Part shown: positions 47,352 to 58,745 of the stretch, one piece after another
Position numbering within the stretch: the stretch's first letter is position 1
Layout of the letters: the number at the start of each line of letters is the position of its first letter
Assembly (NCBI GenBank): GCA_023333565.1
Contig: JAJKFH010002041.1
Coordinates: 1 to 64,000, forward strand
Reading direction: 5' to 3'
Length of the DNA stretch: 64,000 nucleotides
From: Puffinus mauretanicus
Lineage: Eukaryota > Chordata > Aves > Procellariiformes > Procellariidae
Position numbers and translations under genes: made by a program
Notes under the pieces: generated by a model
What the model was told of the DNA's origin: nothing
Database searches by the model: none
What the model saw: only the letters and a program-made list of their open reading frames with translations

Positions 47352-47420
47352 CGGCTTGCCTTATACTATAACAAACAAATCTTCAGTGCTCGGAATGTTC
47401 ACAGAAAAAATCCTTCCACA
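47352..47420 (-). mobile_element. Class II ERV 5' LTR remnant
   Basis: 69 bp equal to 45324-45392 except two bases. In sense it starts TGTGGAAGG at 47420 and is then interrupted at the CGGCTTGCC word, where pol sequence begins. Confidence 0.88.
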
Positions 47421-49069
47421 GTGCCAAGCTCCACGTGGAGGGTGGCCGCTTCGGAGCTTGGCCCTGGTGCGGGTGAGGGCTAGGTTGAGGTTAGGTGGGA
47501 GAACAGACAGAGAGCCCCGGTGTTGGTGAGGCTGAGAATGGGCTGCGAAGTGATCGTGAGGGCCAGCATCAACCCTGATTCCTGGCTATCTCCGTGCCAA
47601 GCCCTATGTGGAGAACGGCCGCTGCGGAGCTTTGCCCTGATGAGGGGCAGGGATATGTCGAGGATAAGTGGGAGAACAGAGACAGAGCCCCGGTGTTGGT
47701 GAGGCTGAGAATGGGCTGCGAAGTGATCGTGAGGGCCAGCTTCAACCCTGATTCCTGGCTATCTCAGTGCCAATCCCTATGTGGAGAATGGCCGCTACGG
47801 AGCTTTGCCCTGATGAGGGGAAGGGATATGTCGAAGCTAAGTGGGAGAACAGAGACAGAGCCTCGGATTTGGTGGGGCTACCAAGGAAAGGTGAGGGTCA
47901 GCATCAACCTTGATTTCTGGCTACCTTAGTGCCAAGCTCCGCGTGGAGGGTGGCCGCTTCGGAGCATGGCCCTGGTGAGGGTGAGGGCTAGGTTGAGGTT
48001 AGGTGGGAGAACAGACAGAGAGCCCCGGTGTTGGTGAGGCTGAGAATGGGCTGCGAAGTGATCGTGAGGGCCAGCATCAACCCTGATTCGTGGCTACCTA
48101 AGTGCCTAAGCCCCACATGAGAGTGGTCGCTTCGGAGCTTGGCTCCGATGAGGTTAAGGCATAGGTCGCTGTTAGGTGCGAGCAGAGACACAGAGCCCCG
48201 GTATTGGTGGGGCTGAGAGGGGGCTGCCAAGAGACCGTGAGGACCAGCATCAACCTTGATCTGATTACCTCAGTGCCAAGCTCCACGTGGAGGGTGGCCG
48301 CTTTGGAGCTTGGCCCTGGTGAGGGTCAGGGCTAGGTTGACGTTAGGTGGGAGAACAGACAGAGAGCCCCGGTGTTGGTGGGGCTGCCAAGGAAGGTGAC
48401 GGCCAGCATCATCCGCGAGTCCTGGCTTTTCAGTGCCAAGCCCTATGTGGAGCGTGGCCGCTTCGGTGCTTTGTCCTTATGAGGGTAAGGGATATGTCGA
48501 AGATAAGTGGGAGAACATAGACAGAGCCCCAGTGTTGGTGAGGCTGGGAATGGGCTACGAAGTGATCGTGAGGGCCAGCATCAACCTTGATTCCTGGCTC
48601 TCTTAGTGCCAAGCCCTATGTGGAGCGTGGCCGCTTCGGAGCTTTGCCCTGATGAGGGGAAGGGCTAGGTTGAGGTTAGGAGGGAGAACAGACACAGAGC
48701 CCCGGTGTTGGTGGGGCTGAGAGGGGAGTGCAAACAGAAGGTGAGGGCCAGCGTCAGCCTTGACTCGTGGCTATATCGGTGCCAAGCCCTATGTGGAGAA
48801 TGGCCGCTGCGGAGCTTTGCCCTGATGAGGGTAAGTGATTTTTCGAGGATAAGTGGGAGAACAGAGACAGAACCTCGGATTTGGTGGGGCTACCAAGGAA
48901 AGCTGAGGGCCAGCATCAACCCTGATTCGTGGCTACCTAAGTGCCTAAGCCCCACATGAGAAGGTGAGTGCAGCTTAGAGACTTAATGTATAAAATGTAT
49001 ATGTATGAAGAAGTAATAGAGAAGAAGAGAAGTAAATGAGAATATATGAGAAGAAGAAATGAGAAAAAT

Positions 49070-49111
<42 letters not shown>

Positions 49112-49334
49112 GCAACTAGAGGGACTGTTAGGTGCGAGGAGAGACACAGTGCCACGGTGTTGTTGGGGCTGACAAGTGGCTGCCAAGATATCGTGATGAC
49201 CAGCATCATCCTTGAGTCCTGGCTATTTCTGTGCCTGAGCCGGATGAGGTGGGTGGCTGTTTCGGAGCTTGACTCTGATGAGGATAAGGGATAGTTTGAG
49301 GTTCTGCGTAGATAACGAGACCCTTCTGCATTAG
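47421..49334 (+). repeat. 172-bp satellite array A1
   Basis: Tandem units of about 172 bp (spacings of the AGCCCCGG word: 172, 174, 162, 173). Key words are TGCCAAGCTCCACGTGGAGG, GGCCGCTTCGGAGCTT, GATGAGGGTAAGGGATA, GAGAGCCCCGGTGTTGGT and GAGGGCCAGCATCAACC. Because 172 is not a multiple of three the frames rotate, producing several chance ORFs. It starts directly at the class II LTR. Confidence 0.92.
48966..49125. repeat. AT-rich interruption with (AT)n in array A1
   Basis: Purine-rich GAAGAAG words followed by about 12 AT units at 49078-49100, inserted in a satellite unit. Confidence 0.8.
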
Positions 49335-49770
49335 ATAACGCCACCCACCACATGGACTCCAAACGAGGAGTAGCCCCTTCCTGGTCCCACCACCCCTCTC
49401 CCTTATTCTCAAACCTAAATATCAACCTTTGCCTTACCATCTCTCGAGCCCATTTCCTAAACGGCTTCCCACCAGAGGGCGCTCCAACACAGGAAGAACC
49501 AGCATTGAAAGCTGTTTCTTGCTCTTGCCTTTCGTGGCAGCCCTTTCAGAGGGAGCTGTTCTCGCTCTACCACCCAACCAGGAACCTTACCAGAGCCCAA
49601 CTGCAAAGCAGTCGGGCTCCCTTAAACTAACAGGCAGGACTGAAAGATGTTGGTGGCTCTCACCTTCCCTTGATAGACCCTTCTCAGCTGCCCAACAGCC
49701 AGCCAGCTCCAGCACCCCAAATGTGCCATATCCACCACACCTAGCACTCCTTGCTACACATTGGTGGTGC
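49335..49770 (+). repeat. Junction block T1 between A and B
   Basis: Begins by reading the A unit in inverted orientation (ACGCCACCCACCACATGG), then a unique-looking segment with the CTCF-like site, then ACTGAAAGATGTTGGTGGCT and CTTCTCAGCTGCCCAACAG, leading into B. Homologous to 58305-58745, 60905-61230 and, inverted, 55925-56275. Confidence 0.85.
49469..49482 (+). promoter_or_regulatory. CTCF core consensus match (T1)
   Basis: CCACCAGAGGGCGC matches the published vertebrate core CCASYAGRKGGCRS at all 14 positions. Binding is inferred, not shown. Confidence 0.55.
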
Positions 49771-50014
49771 CTGCTGCTAGGCATGTTCCGTTGCTGAGTC
49801 GTGGGGGTGGTGGGCACTGCGGGGACTGGCTTCTTGTCATGTCCTGGTGCTGGGGATGCTGGGTGCTGTGTGCTGGGCTCCGGGGCTGCTGGGCATGTCC
49901 AGGTGCTGTGCATTGGCGGTGGGTGTGCTGCGTTGTGTGCGTGTGTGGGAATCAGTGCTGGGCCATGGGAGTGCTGGGCCCTGGCAGTGCTGGGTAGAGG
50001 GTATGATGGGTGCA

Positions 50015-50573
50015 TGTGTAGGTTTAACCCCAGCCAGCAAATAAACCCCACGCAGCCGCTGGCTCACCTCCCCTCCAACCCCGTGGGATTGGGGAGAGAA
50101 TCGAGAAGGCACAAGTAGGAAAGCTCCCGGGTTGAGATAAAAACAGTTTAATGATTGAAATAAAACGAATTAGAACAGTAATAATAACAATGAGAACAAC
50201 AATAGATGATACAAAGCAGGCAATGCACAATGCAACTGCTCACCGCTGCCGACCGTGTGTCTCGAGCGGCAGGGGAGAGCCCCCTCCCCTGCCCCCTCCC
50301 ATTTTTTATACTGAGCATGATGTCACATGCTATAGAATACCCCATTGGCCAGCTAGGTCAACTACCCCGGCTGTGCTCCCCACCCCACCCCCCCCCGAGC
50401 TTCCTGTGGGAGGCCGAAAAGAGAGAACAAAAGTCTCCCGGTGCAAGCACCGCCCAGCAACAGCCAAAGCATTAAGGGGCCATCAAGGCCCCTCTCACAC
50501 CAAACCCAAAAGCCAGCCCACCCCCCAAGCTACTGGGAAGAAAGTTAACTCTGTCCCAGCCGGAAGCAGGACA
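50015..50573 (-). mobile_element. Solo ERVL-type LTR in minisatellite B1
   Basis: Same family as 10681-11249, minus orientation; ends TGTGTAGGTTTAACC and GCAGGACA on the plus strand. Flanked by the 5-bp target duplication GTGCA (50010-50014 and 50574-50578). TATA-like TTTTTTATA on the plus strand near 50305. Confidence 0.9.
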
Positions 50574-51781
50574 GTGCAGTGCGCTGGAGTTCTGAGTGCT
50601 GGGTCCTAGGGGTACTGTGTATGTTTGGGTGGTGGGCATATCCGCGTGCGGGTAGTGGGCAGTTGGGGTGCTGGGGGGTGGTGGTACTGGATGCTGGGCA
50701 TTGGGTATGCTGGTTTCTGGGCACTGGGGGTGGTGGGTGCTGAGCGCAGCGTGTGCTGGGTGCTATGTGCAGATCACTGGGGATGGTGGGGGCTGGTTTG
50801 CTGCTTTCTGGTATGTTGGGCGCTGGGCATGTTTGGGTGCTGGGCATGTCTGGGTGCTGGGCACGGGCAGTGGGGCTGCTGGGTATGTCCGGTGGTGGGT
50901 ATGGGGCGGTGGGAGTGCTGGGTGCTAGGTACTGGGGGTGCTGGGCCCTGGCATTGCTTGGTACTATGCATAACTGAGTGCAGGGTATGTCTTGGTGCTG
51001 GCCATATCCGGTGCTAGGCGTGTGCTCTGGGTTTGCTGGGTGCTGTGCTCTGGGGGTGTTGGATTCCTGGCATGTGCATGTGCTGGGCCCTGGTTGTGCT
51101 GGGTATGTGTGGGTGCTGGGTGTTGGGCAGTATGGGTGCTGCGTGGTGGGCGCTGGGCATGTCCCGGTGCTGGGCACTGGAGGTCCTGGGTGATGGGGAG
51201 CAGGGAAGCTGCCTTCTAGGAATGTCTCAGTGCTGGGCATATCCGGGTGCTTGGTACTGTGCACTGGTGGTGGTGGTACTGGGTGCTGGGCACGTCCCGG
51301 TGCTAAGCAATGGCAGTGCTGGGTGCTTGGCGCGGGGGGTGATGGTGTTTGGGTGTGCTGGGTGGTGGGGGTGCTGGGCATGTGCGGGTGTTGGTTGCTG
51401 GGCCCTGGGTGTACTGGGTGCTGGACACTGGGGTGGTTGGTTTCTGTGCACTGGGGTTGCTGGGTATGTCCGGGTGCTGGGCAATGGCTGGCTGCTGGGT
51501 TCTGGGCCCTGAGGTTGCTGGGTGCTGGGCACCGGCCTTGCTGGGTGCTGGCTGGTGTGGGTGCTGGGGGCTAAGTGCTGGTTGCTGGGCCCTGGGAGTG
51601 CTGGGTATTATGCATAAGCAGGTGCAGGGTATCTCTTGCTGCTGGATGCTGGGTGCTGGGGCTGCTGGCTGCTGGGCATGTCCAGGGGCTGTGTGTTGGC
51701 GGTGGGTGTGCTGGGTTGTGCGCATGTCCGGGAATGAGTGCTGGGCCATGGGGGTGCTGGGTGGAGGGTATGATGGGTGCA

Positions 51782-51796
51782 TGTCGTGGTTTAACC
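51782..51796 (-). mobile_element. 15-bp ERVL LTR remnant
   Basis: TGTCGTGGTTTAACC, the exact family LTR end, after the same flank (TATGATGGGTGCA) that precedes the LTR at 50015. The rest of the LTR is gone and normal B repeat resumes. Confidence 0.75.
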
Positions 51797-52207
51797 TGGC
51801 ATGTGCGTGTGCTGTGTGCTGGGCCCTGGTTGTGCTGGGTATGTGTGGGTGCTGGGTGTTGGGCAGTGTGGGTGCTGTGTGGTGGGGCCTGGGTGCTGGG
51901 CGGTCGGGATGCTGGGCGGTGGGCAGCAGAGAAGCTGCCTGCCGGGCATGTCTGGGTGCTGGGCATGTGTGGGTGCTGGGCAGTGGGGGTGGTGGGCGGT
52001 GGTGGTGCTGTGTGCTGGGCATGTTGGGCTGCTGGGTTTTGGGCAGTGGGCGTGCTGGGTGTGTGCGTGTGTTGGTTTCTGTGCACTGGGGTTGCTGGGT
52101 GCTGGGTATGTCTGGGTGGCGGGCATGGCTGGGTGCTGGGCCCCGAGGTTGCTGCGTGCTGGGCACGGGGCTTGCTGGTGCTGCTGGTGCGAGTGCTGGG
52201 GGCCAGG

Positions 52208-52735
52208 TGTTGTCCGAAAAGCGGATTCCTGCCCGGCGTGGAAGGAACCAATTCCACACGCTCAGGAGAGAGATTGTTTTATTCAGGCCTGGGTGCTCGG
52301 TGGACTTGCCACAAATGAAGCACACCGGGTCTAATCACCTTTCTGTTTGTATCCATGCTTCTCATACATATTTTCAGTTTCTCTTTTACATATTCCTTAA
52401 ATTTCCGAGAACCGATTATAATATTACATCATCCTAGACATGCGCACTAAAACCTTTAGGGTCTCCTTGAGGGTCTCGGGTGGTCTCTGGTGGTCGGCGG
52501 GGTAGTGAACTCTTCGTGAACCTGTTCCTTTCTTTCCTTGTAAGGTCGAGGTTTGTCTCCGAGCCACGTCTGGACCACGTTAGTTTACGGTTCTCGTTTC
52601 CAAGGTTACTCTTCACTAGAGTCTAACAATGCTTCCAGGAGACCCGATTTCGACTACAATTCTACACACCTGCAAACACTACACCTGCTAGTTACCTAAC
52701 TTCTAAGCCACAAGTCTTCATTGTGTAGAATTACA
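52208..52735 (-). mobile_element. Solo LTR of an unassigned ERV
   Basis: About 528 bp of non-B sequence with TG...CA ends. In the minus sense it starts TGTAATTCTACAC and ends TTTTCGGACAACA, with AATAAA near 52273-52278 about 65 bp before the end, as expected for an R-U5 region. No convincing target duplication was found, so the exact ends are approximate. It may be class I. Confidence 0.7.
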
Positions 52736-53098
52736 GAAGCGAGCCGAGGTACTGGGGCTACTGGTTGCTGGGGCCTGGGAGTGCTGGGTACCATGCATAA
52801 TTGGGTGCAGGGTATGTCTTGCTGGTGGATGCTGGGCACTGGGGCTGCTGGGTGCTGGGCATGTCTCAATGCTGTGTGTTGGCGGTGGGTGTGCTGGGTT
52901 GTGCGCATGTCCGGGAATGAGTGCTGGGCCCTGGGAGTGCTGGGTGCGGGGAGCTAGGGGTGCTGGCTGTGGGCATTTGCAGGTACTGGTCATGACCAGG
53001 TGCTGGTTGTTGGGTCTTGTGGGTGCTGGGCGTGTGCAGGTGCTGGGCATGTCCGGATGCTGTGTGCTCGGCACTTGGGGTTCTGGGTAGTGGGCAGT

Positions 53099-55924
53099 GA
53101 GGGTGCACACCAAACACCCACCATCCAGCATGCCCACACGTCTCACACCCAGCACCCACAGTGGCAGGAACCAGCATACCCAACACACCCACTTCCAGCA
53201 CACCCACTGCCCAGGACCTGCATACGCTGCATTGAACCCAGCACCCCCAGCACCCAATAACCGATAGCCCCAGCGCCCAGCACGCCAGGGTCCAGCAACC
53301 AACACACGCACAGGCCCAGCACCCAGCACCCCCACCGCCCAAAACCCAGCACCCTGATGTGCCCAGCACACAGCAGCCCCAGGGACCACCACCCCCAGCG
53401 CCAAGCACCCAGCACCACCATTGCTCAGCACCCAGACATGCCCAGCACCTAGCACCACCACCCCCAGTGCCCAACACCCAGCACCCACACATACCCAGCA
53501 CAACCAGGGCCCAGCACACAGCACACGCACGTGCCAGGAATCCAGCACCCTCACAGCACAGCACCCAGCAACCCCAGCACAGCCACCCAGCACCGGATAT
53601 GCCCAGCACCCAGCACTGCATTTGCCCAGCACCCGGTACCTCCAGCACCAAGCATCCAGCACCAAGACACACCCTGCACTCAGTTATGCATAGTACCCAG
53701 CAATGCCAGGGCCCAGCACCCCCAGTACCTAGCACCCAGCACTCCCACTGCCCAGCACCCCGACATGCCCAGCACACAGCACCCGCACCACCCCACACTG
53801 CCAGTTCCCAGTACCCAGCACCCAGACATGCCCAGCACCCAGACATGCCCAGCGCCCAACACACCAGAACACAGCAAACCAGCCCCCAAGAACCCCAGTG
53901 ATCAGCACATAGCACCTGGACATGCCAAGCACCTGCAGTGCTCAGCACCCCAAACACCTACCATACAGCACCCCCACAGGTCTCACACCCAGCACGCCCA
54001 GTGCCCAGAAACCAGCATACCCAACACTCAGCATCCAGAACCCCCACCCCTCAGTGCCCAGCATGCTGCACATAGACATGGCCAGCACCCGGACATGACT
54101 AGCAGGCAGCTTCCCTGCTCCCCATCGCCCAGAACCTCCCGTGCCCATCACCCAGCACCCAGACATGCCCAGAGTCCACCACACAGCACCCACACTGCCC
54201 AACACCCACACATACCCAGCACAACCAGGGCAGAGCACACAGCACACGCATATGCCAAGAAACAAGCACCCCCAGAGCACAGAACCCAGCAACTCCAGAG
54301 CACAGACGCAGCACTGGATATGCCCAGCACCCAGTACCTCCAGCACCAAGAGATACCCTGCACTCAGTTATGCATAGTACCCAGCAATAGCAGGGCCCAG
54401 CACCCCCAGTAACTAGCCCCCAGCAACCCCACTGCCCAACACCCGCCACCTGGACATGCCCAGCATACAGCACCCGCACCCCCAGTGCCCAGTACTCAGC
54501 ACCCACACATGCCCAGAACCCAAGCATGCGCAGGACCCAACGCACCAGAACGCACAAAACCAGCAACCAACATCCCCAGTGATCAGGACATAGAACCCGG
54601 ACAAGCCCAGCACCCAGCATCCCCAGTGCCCTGCACCCAGTACACCAAACACCCACCACCATACAGGTCTCGCAGCCAGCACCCCCCAGTGCCCAGAAAC
54701 CAGCATACCCAACACCCCCACAGCCCAAGAACCCCTTTACCCAGCATCCAGACATGCCCAGCACTCGAACATACACAGCACCCAGCACCCTCAGGGCCCA
54801 GCACTAACTCCCGGACAGGCGCACAACCCAGCACCCCAACCGCCAACAAACAGCACCTGGACATGCCCACCACTCAGCAGCCCCAGTGCCCAGCCCCCAG
54901 CACCGCAACAGCCAGCATCCCCAGCGTCCAGCACCCTCACTGCCCACCACCCAGAACCCCAAGTGCCGAGCACACAGCATCCGCACATGCCCAGCACCTG
55001 GTCATGTCCAGCAACTGAAATGCCCACAGCCAGCACCTCTAGCTGCCAGCAGCCAGCACCCCCAGTGCCCAGCATCAGTCATGCCAAGGACGAGGACATG
55101 CCCAGCACTCAACACCCCAGTGGCCAACACCCAATACCCCCGGCACCCAGCAGCAAGACACACCCTGCACCCGCTTATGCATAGTACCCAGCACTCCCAG
55201 CCCCCAGCGGTAGCGCCGCCCAGCACCCAGCAACCCCAGTGCACAGCACCCACTAACCCCAGTGCCCAGCATCCCCAGCGCACAGCAGCCGGCATATGGA
55301 CATGCCCAGCACACGGACATACCCACTAGCCAGCACCCCTAGTGCCCAGCACCCAAAACTCCCTCCATCCATCACCCAGACATGCCCAGTGCTCAGCGCC
55401 CCCAACAGCCAGGATCAGGAAATGCCCAGCAACAAGCACTCCCATGCCTACCACCGCCAGTGCCCAATAACCAGCACACAGACAATGCCCACCAGCCAGC
55501 ATCCAGAACCCAGCCCCAAGCACTCAGTCCACAGGCATGCCCAGCACCCTGATATGCATAGTCCCCAGCACCCCCAGTGCCCACGACCCATCACTTGGAC
55601 ATGCTCAGCACTCAGAGATGTCCAGCACCCTACACGCCCAGTGCCTAGAACCCAGTACCCCCAGTGACCAGCACCCAGCGCAGCCAGTGCCCAGCACTGC
55701 CTGTAGCCAGCATCCACCACTCAGACACGATCATCACCTGCCCATTCCCAGCACCAAATCCTCCCAGTGCCCAGCACAGGGACATGTCGAGCACGCAGAT
55801 ATGCCCAACACCCAGCAACCGCAGCACCCAGACCTGTCCAGAACCCACTCCACTCAGGGCCTAGCACACAGTATCCCCACAACCCAGCACCGACCCAGGC
55901 CCAGCACCAAGCACTGCCAACGAT
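53099..55924 (-). repeat. Minisatellite B1, inverted arm (C-rich on plus strand)
   Basis: The same B units as reverse complement (CCCAGCACCCAGACATGCCC). The marker word appears inverted at about 53672-53695, 54356-54380 and 55160-55190. Segment 54928-55050 is an inverted copy of about 52960-53105. Confidence 0.92.
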
Positions 55925-56275
55925 CCCAAGGGGTGCTAGGTGTGCTGGATGTTGCGCATTTGCGGTGCTGGAGATGGCTGGGGTCTGGGCAGCTGAGAAG
56001 GGGCTGTAAAGGGAAGGTGAGCGCCGCAAACATATTTCAGTCCTGGCTAAATGTGTGTGGGAGCTCGACGGGGCGCTTGTCTGCTTTGCAGTTGGGCTGC
56101 GGCAAGGTTGATGGTTGAGTGCTACAGCAAGTGCATAGCCCCGGTGTTGGTGGGGACCACAAAGGGCTGCCAGGGCAGGCGAGTGCAACGAACAGCAGTC
56201 ATCTTGGTTCCCTCTGTGTTGGAGCGCCATCTAGTGGGTAGACGTTTCAGAGCCTGGCTCTGATGAAGGTAAGAT
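55925..56275 (-). repeat. Junction block T2 (inverted)
   Basis: Reverse complement of the T4 block at 60905-61230: TGCTGGAGATGGCTGGG, GAGAAGGGGCTGTAAAGGG, AGCTCGACGGGGCGC and the CTCF-like site, then into A2. Confidence 0.88.
56224..56237 (-). promoter_or_regulatory. CTCF core consensus match (T2)
   Basis: CCACTAGATGGCGC on the minus strand, a 14/14 match to CCASYAGRKGGCRS; oriented towards the one at 49469. Binding is inferred. Confidence 0.55.
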
Positions 56276-58304
56276 GCAGGTTGATGTTTAGGTGGAAGAG
56301 ACCAAAGAGAAGGGAGCAGGGGTTGGTGGGGCTGAGGAGGGGCTGCCAAGAGACCGTGAGGGCCAGCATCAGCCTTGATTCCTGGCTACTTCAGTGCCAA
56401 GCTCCACGTGGAGGGTTGCTGCTTCGGAGCTTGGCCCTCGTGAGGGTCAGGGCTAGGTTGACGTTAGGTGGGAGAACAGACAGAGAGCCCCGGTGTTGGT
56501 GAGGCTGCCAAGGAAGGTGAAGGCCAGCATCATCCGCGAGTCCTGGCTATTCAGTGCCAAGCCCTATGTGGAGCGTGGCCGCTTCGGTGCTTTGCCCTGA
56601 TGAGGGGAAGGGATATGTCGAGGCTAAGTGGGAGAACAGAGACAGAGCCTTGGATTTGGTGGGGCTACCAAGGAAAGGTGAGGGTCAGCATCAGCCTTGA
56701 TTTCTGGCTACCTTAGTGCCAAGCTCCACGTGGAGGGTGGCCGCTTCGGAGCTTGGCCCTGGTGAGGGTCAGGGCTAGATTGAGGTTAGGTGGGAGAACA
56801 GACAGAGAGCCCCGGTGTTGGTGAGGCCGAGAATGGGCTGCGAAGTGATCGTGAGGGCCAGCATCAACCCTGATTCGTGGCTACCTAAGTGCCTAAGCCC
56901 CACATGAAGAGTGGTCGCTTCGGAGCTTGGCTTCGATGAGGTTAAGGGATAGGTCGCTGTTAGGTGCGAGCAGAGACACAGAGCCCCGGTATTGGTGGGA
57001 CTGAGAGGGGGCTGCCAAGGGAAAGTGAGGGCCAGCATCAACCTTGGTCCTGATTACCTTAGTGCCAAGCTCCACGTGGAGGGTGGCCGCTGCGGAGCTT
57101 TGCCCTGATGAGGGTAAGGGATATGTCGAGGATAAGTGGGAGAACAGAGACAGAGCCTCGGATTTGGTGGGGCTACCAAGGAAAGGTGAGGGCCAGCATC
57201 AGCCTTGATCCTGATTACTTCAGTGCCAAGCTCCACGTGGAGGGTGGCCGCTTCGGAGCTTGGCCCTGGTGAGGGTCAGGGCTAGGTTGAGGTTAGGTGG
57301 GAGAACAGACACAGAGCCCCGGTGTTGGCGGGGTTGCCAAGAGAATGTGAGGGCCAGAATCAACTTCCATCCTGGCTACTCTGTTCCTGAACCCCATGAG
57401 GTGGATGGCTGCTTACGAGCTTCGCTTTGATGAGGGTAAGGGATAGATTGCTCTTAGGTGCGAGTACAGACACAGAGCCCCGGTGTGGGTGGGGCTGCCA
57501 AGACAATGTGAAGGCCACCGTCAACCTTGTGTCCTGGCTACTTTTGTGCCCGAGCCCCATGTGGAGGGTGGCCTTTTTGGAGCTTGGCTCTGATGAGGGT
57601 AAGGGACAGGTTGACGTTAGGTACGAGTACAGACACGGAGCCCCGGTGTTGGTGGGGCTGAGAAAGGACTGCCAAGGGAAGGTGAGGTCCAGCATCAACC
57701 TTCTATTCTGGCTATACTCTCTTGGAGCCTGATGTGGTGGGTGGCCGCTTCGGAGCTTGGCTTTTGAGGAGTGTAAGAGATGATAGGTTGATGTTAGGTG
57801 CGAGAACAAACAGAGAGCCCCGGTGTTGGAGGGGCTGCCAAACGAATGTGAGGGCCAGCATTAACCTTGAGTCCTGGCTACTGTGTCCCTGAGCCCCATG
57901 AGATGGGTGGCGTCTTTGGAGCTTGGTCTTGATGAGCATAATGGCTACGTTGATATTAGGTGGGAGAACAGACACAGAGCCTTTGTGTTGGTGGGGCTGG
58001 CGAGGGAAGGTGAGAGCCAGCATCAACTTCAGTCCTGGCTACTGTGTCCCCGGTCCCCATGTGGTGGGTGGCCGCTTCGGAGCTCGGCTCTGAGGAGGGT
58101 AAGGGCTACGTTGCCGTTAGGTGGGAGAACATATAGAGACCCCCGGTGTTGGTGGGGCTGAGGAGGGGCTGCCAAAGGAAGGTGAGGGCCAGCATCAACC
58201 TTGAGACATGGCTGCTTCTGTGCCTGAGCCCCATGAGGTGGGTGACCGCTTCGGAGCTTGGCTCTGATGAGTGTAAGGAATAGGTTGAGATTCTGCCTTA
58301 GATA
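56276..58304 (+). repeat. 172-bp satellite array A2
   Basis: The same unit as A1 in the same orientation, about 11-12 copies. Later units (57360-58290) are more diverged, with CCTGAGCCCCATGAGGTGGG-type variants. Confidence 0.92.
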
Positions 58305-58745
58305 ACGCCACCCACCACATGGGGCTCCAACAGAGAAGTAGCCCTTTCCCGGCCCCGACATCACCGGCCCCATCCCTTAATTCTCCCAACTAAGTATCAG
58401 CCTTACTTTCACCAGAGCCCATTTGCGTCGCGACTTCCCACTAGATGGCGCTCCAACACAGAAGGAACCAGGATTGGATGCTGTTTCTCAGTCTTGCCTT
58501 TCTTGGTAGCCCTTTTCCGGATGCTCTGCTCTCGCTCTACCACCCAACCATCAACCTTACACATCCAGCTGCCAAGTAGTCAATCACCCTTGCGGGCTCC
58601 CATGCACAAAATGGCAGGACAGAAAGATGTTGGCGGCTGTCACCTTCCCTTGATAGACCCGTCTCAGCTGCTCAGCACCCAGCCATCTCCAGCACCCCTA
58701 ATGTGCCATATCCACCACACCTAGCACCCCTTGCTACACATTGGT
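58305..58745 (+). repeat. Junction block T3
   Basis: Collinear homologue of T1, with TAGATAACGCCACCCACCAC, the CTCF-like site, ACAGAAAGATGTTGGCGGCT and ATGTGCCATATCCACCACAC. Confidence 0.88.
58438..58451 (+). promoter_or_regulatory. CTCF core consensus match (T3)
   Basis: CCACTAGATGGCGC, 14/14 match to CCASYAGRKGGCRS on the plus strand. Binding is inferred. Confidence 0.55.

Larger units (their letters stand above)
44998..47420 (-). mobile_element. Class II (ERVK/beta-like) provirus, internally deleted
   Basis: Minus-strand element: 69 bp of the 5' LTR (47352-47420), a junction into pol, RNase H-integrase (45997-47319), an AT-rich repeat region, a polypurine tract (about 45393-45408) and a full 395-bp 3' LTR (44998-45392). 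Gag, protease, RT and env are absent. The two LTR pieces differ at two of 69 shared positions by eye. The flanks are ERVL on one side and the 172-bp satellite on the other, with no matching target duplication. Confidence 0.85.
49771..53098 (+). repeat. GC-rich minisatellite B1, G-rich on plus strand
   Basis: 15-17-bp units such as GGTGCTGGGCATGTCC and GTGCTGGGCACTGGGG, arranged in longer blocks marked by the words ATGCATAA(C/G) and GTGCAGGGTAT(G/C)TC at about 50967, 51610 and 52794. Interrupted by two LTRs (50015-50573, 52208-52735). It lacks stop codons over long spans in several frames, giving false ORFs up to about 360 codons on both strands. Confidence 0.92.

Noticed and set aside
47594..47929. 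111-codon frame in the 172-bp array
   Set aside because: The unit length is not a multiple of three and the same residues reappear in rotated frames; there is no start context or splice site.
47421..49334. Centromeric alpha-type satellite because of the ~172-bp period
   Set aside because: The period is similar to primate alpha satellite, but the sequence is GC-rich and unrelated, and the array is short and mixed with other repeats.
51303..52325. Long minus-strand frame (340 codons), overlapped on the plus strand by frames of up to 362 codons
   Set aside because: These lie wholly in the GC-rich minisatellite, read as Pro/Ser/Thr/Gln/His or Cys/Gly/Trp/Val repeats, are open in several frames on both strands, and run through an LTR. 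They are a product of repeat composition.
52866..54412. Frames of 293-363 codons at the B inversion point
   Set aside because: Same repeat artefact. The two strands give mirror compositions because the array inverts near 53.1 kb.
53099..55924. CRISPR-like array of short repeats
   Set aside because: Repeats are contiguous and degenerate, with no constant repeat/variable spacer pattern, and the genome is a vertebrate one.
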